In this document: in pieces, positions 61,486-64,000 of the stretch | How the letters are laid out: each line of letters opens with the position of its first letter | How positions within the stretch are numbered: the first letter of the stretch is position 1 | From: Posidonia oceanica | Lineage: Eukaryota; Streptophyta; Magnoliopsida; Alismatales; Posidoniaceae | NCBI GenBank assembly: GCA_037176725.1 | Contig: JAZBRS010000074.1 | Span: forward strand, 66,778,001-66,842,000 | Reading direction: 5' to 3' | DNA: 64,000 bases | Position numbers and translations under genes: made by a program | Notes under the pieces: generated by a model | What the model was told of the DNA's origin: nothing | What the model saw: the letters and a program-made list of their open reading frames with translations, nothing else | Database searches by the model: none

Positions 61486-64000
61486 TGATATGTCCGTAAC
61501 TTATCATCCAACCATTGCGGTCGATGGGGCCGAAGCCTATCCTTTCTGGTCGATATGTCCGTAACTTATCATCCAAACTTTGCGGTCGATGGGTCCGAAA
61601 CCTATCCTTTCCGGTCGGTAAGTTCGTAACTTATCATCCAACCTTTGTGGTGGATGGGTCCGAAACTTATCATTTCCGGTCGATAAGTCCGTAACTTATC
61701 ATCCATCCTCTGCGGTCAATAAGTTCGAAACCTATCCTTTCTGGTCGATAAGTCCGTAACTTATCATCCAACCTTTGCGGTCGATGGGTCCGAAAGCTAA
61801 CCTTTCCGGTCGTTAAGTACGAAACATATCATCCGACCTTTGCGGTCGATGGGTTCAATACCTATCCTTTCCGGTCGATAAGTCCGTAACTTATCATCCA
61901 ACCATTGCAGTCGATGGGTCCGAAACCTATCCTTTCCAGTCGATAAGTCCGAAACTTATCATCCAACCATTGTGGTCGATGGGTCCGAAACCTATCCTTA
62001 TCGGTCGATAAGTCCGAAACTTGTCGTACAACCTTTGCGGTCGATAGGTCCGAAACCAATCCTTTCCGGTCGATAAGTCCGTAACTTATCATCCAACCTT
62101 CGCGGTCGATGGGTCCGAAACCTATCCGTTCCGGTCGTTAAGTCCGAAACTTATCATCCAACCTTTGCGGTCGATGGGTCTGAAACCAATCCTTTCCGGT
62201 CGATAAGTACGTAACTTATCATCCAACCTTTGCGGTCGATGGTTCCGAAGCCTATCCATTCTGGTCGATAAGTCCGTAACTTATCATCCAACCTATACGG
62301 TCGATGGGTCCGAAACCTATCCTTTCCGGTCGATAAGTCCGTAACATATCATCCAACCTTTGCGGTCGTTGGGTCCGAAAACTATCTTTCCGGTTGATAA
62401 GTCCGTAACTTATCATCCAACTTTTGCGGTCGTTGGGTCTAAAACCTATCCATTCCGGTCGATAAGTCTGAAACATAACAACCAACCTTTGCGGTCGATG
62501 GGTCCAAAACCTATCCTTTCCAGTCGATAACTCCGAAACTTATCATCCAACCATTGCAGTCGATTGGACCGAAACCTATCCTTCCCGGTCGATAGGTCCG
62601 TAACTTTTCATCCAACCTTTGCGGTCGATGGGTCCGAAACCTACCCTTTCCGGTCGTTAAGTCCGAAACTTATCGTCCAACCTTTGCGGTTGATGGGTTC
62701 AATACCTATCCTTTCCGGTCGATAAGTCCGTAACTTATCATCCAACCGTTGCGGTCGATGGGTTCGAAACCTATCCTTTCCAGTCGATAAGTCCGAAACA
62801 TATCATCCAACCATTGCGGTCGATGGGTCCGAAACCTATCCTTTCCGGTCGATAAGTCCGAAACTTGTCGTACAACCTTTGCGGTCGATAGGTCCGAAAC
62901 CAATCCTTTCCGGTCGATAAGTCCGTAACTTATCATCCAACCTTCGCGGTCGATGGGTCCGAAACCTATCCTTTCCGGTCGATTTGTCCGAAACTTATCA
63001 TCCAACCTTTGCGGTCGATGGGTCCGAAACCAATCCTTTCCGGTCGATAAGTCCGTAACTTATCATCCAACCTTTGCGGTCGATGGGTCCGAAGCCCATC
63101 CATTCTGGTCGATAATTCCGTAACTTATCATCCAACCTATACGGTCGATGGGTCCGAAACCTATCCTTTCCGGTCGATGAGTCCGTAACATATCATCCAA
63201 CCTTTGCGGTCGTTGGGTCCGAAAACGATCTTTCCGGTTGATAAGTCCGTAACTTATCATCCAACCTTTGCGGTCGTTGGGTCCGAAACCTATCCATTCC
63301 GGTCGATAAGTCTGAAACATATCATCCAACCTTTGCGGTCGATGGGTCCAAAACCTATCCTTTCCATTCGATAAGTCCGAAACATATCATCCAACCTTGG
63401 CAGTCGATAGGACCGAAACCTATCCTTTCTGGTCGATAAGTCCGAAACTTATCATCAAACCTTTGCGGTCGATGGGTCCGAAACCTATCCATTCCGGTCG
63501 ATATGTCCGAAACTTATCATCCAACCTTTGCGGTCGATAGGTCCGAAACCTATCCTTTCCGGTCGATAAGTTCGTAACTTATCATCCAACCTTTGCGGTT
63601 GATTGGTCCGAAACCTATCCTTTCTGGTCGACATATCCATAACTTATCATCCAACCTTTGCGGTGGATGGGTCCGAAACCTATCCTTTCCGGTCGATAAG
63701 TCCGTAACTTATCATCCAACCTTTGCGGTCGATGGGTCCGAAACCTATCGTTTCAGGTCGATAAGTCAGAAACTTAACATCCAACCATTGTGGTCGATAG
63801 GTCCGAAACCTATCCTTTCCGGTCGATAAGTCCGAAACTTATCATCCAACCTTTGCGGTCGAAGGGTCCGAAACCGATCATTTCCGGTCGATAAGTCCGA
63901 AACTTATCATACATCCTTTGCGGTCGATAGGTCCGAAACCAATCCTTTCCGGTTGATATGTCCGTAACTTATCATCCAACCATTGCGGTCGAAGGGAACG
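61486..64000 (+). repeat. Last R units plus higher-order block F, copy 5 (cut by the window end)
   Basis: Nearly identical to 55370-57884 at +6116 over 2515 bp. I noticed only GGTCTAAAACC for GGTCTAGAACC near 62448 and CTTTCTGG for CTTTCCGG near 63427. The left edge lies in GATATGTCCGTAAC. The copy is still collinear at the last base, so it extends beyond the window. Confidence 0.88.

Larger units (their letters stand above)
1..64000 (+). repeat. 65-bp tandem satellite array filling the window
   Basis: Landmarks such as ACCTTTGCGG recur at 51, 116 and 181, giving a period of 65 bp, and the same phrase continues to the last base. About 985 units are present, all in the same orientation; I found no inverted unit. 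The consensus is about 49% GC, with 28 purines and 37 pyrimidines on this strand. Units differ mostly by substitutions, with occasional 1-bp deletions and gains or losses of a 29-bp or 36-bp half. No unique sequence, coding gene, tRNA, rRNA or transposon interrupts it. A non-genic heterochromatic satellite of a eukaryote is inferred from length, uniformity and CpG decay. I do not recognise the family. Confidence 0.97.

Noticed and set aside
1..64000. CRISPR array
   Set aside because: Repeats are 65 bp head to tail with no unique spacers between them; the bases between conserved cores are themselves repeated.
1..64000. Telomeric repeat array or rDNA spacer
   Set aside because: The unit is not a short G-rich telomere motif, and no rRNA gene sequence or promoter-like unique block appears in 64 kb.
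55370..64000. Treating the near-identical copies as an assembly error
   Set aside because: They are separated by distinct F4 sequence and differ at a few sites, so I keep them as real duplications. Sequence alone cannot exclude misassembly.

Overview
The whole 64 kb window is one satellite DNA array. I see no gene, RNA gene, mobile element, CRISPR array or single-copy sequence. The repeat unit is 65 bp, all copies run head to tail in one orientation, and about 985 units fit in the window. A copy identical to the apparent consensus lies at 51953-52017. Each unit has two related halves: half A (36 bp, 51953-51988) and half B (29 bp, 51989-52017). They align over 29 bp and differ mainly by a 7-bp block (ATCCAAC) present only in A. 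Both halves carry a 7-bp dyad around a 5-base centre, GATAAGT-CCGAA-ACTTATC in A and GATGGGT or GATAGGT-CCGAA-ACCTATC in B.

A long, gene-free, diverged array with kilobase-scale higher-order copies points to a eukaryotic chromosome, most likely pericentromeric, centromeric, subtelomeric or knob heterochromatin. The consensus is about 49% GC with six CpG per 65 bp. Many recurrent variants are C-to-T or G-to-A changes at those CpGs, as expected for a cytosine-methylated genome. I do not recognise the family and cannot name the organism.

Above the unit level the array is a mosaic of multi-kb blocks, which I label P, Q, R, F and G. Block edges are approximate. Order: old unassigned units (1-4.5 kb); P1 (4.5-7.2); Q1 (7.2-11.3); R1 (11.3-15.3); P2 (15.3-18.1); R2 (18.1-21.5); P3 (21.5-24.2); R3 (24.2-27.2); P4 (27.2-29.8); Q2 (29.8-34.3); R4 (34.3-38.6); F1 (38.6-41.2); R5 (41.2-45.2); F2 (45.2-48.0); G1 and G2 (48.0-50.7); F/G-like remnants (50.7-52.5); R6 (52.5-55.7); F3 (55.7-58.6); G3 (58.6-59.1); F4 (59.1-61.5); F5 (61.5-64.0, continuing past the window). 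Copies sit at fixed offsets read from rare shared variants: 6208, 5616, 10819, 22643, 23226, 6597, 10473, 10537, 3648, 6116, 2468, 1502, 844, 325 and 324 bp.

The left part looks oldest. The right end holds the youngest event: 55370-57884 and 61486-64000 differ at only about two bases that I noticed. Many short open frames exist (longest 129 codons) but follow from the repeat: three units make 195 bp, or 65 codons, and each forward frame meets a TAA about once per 195 bp. I call no protein.
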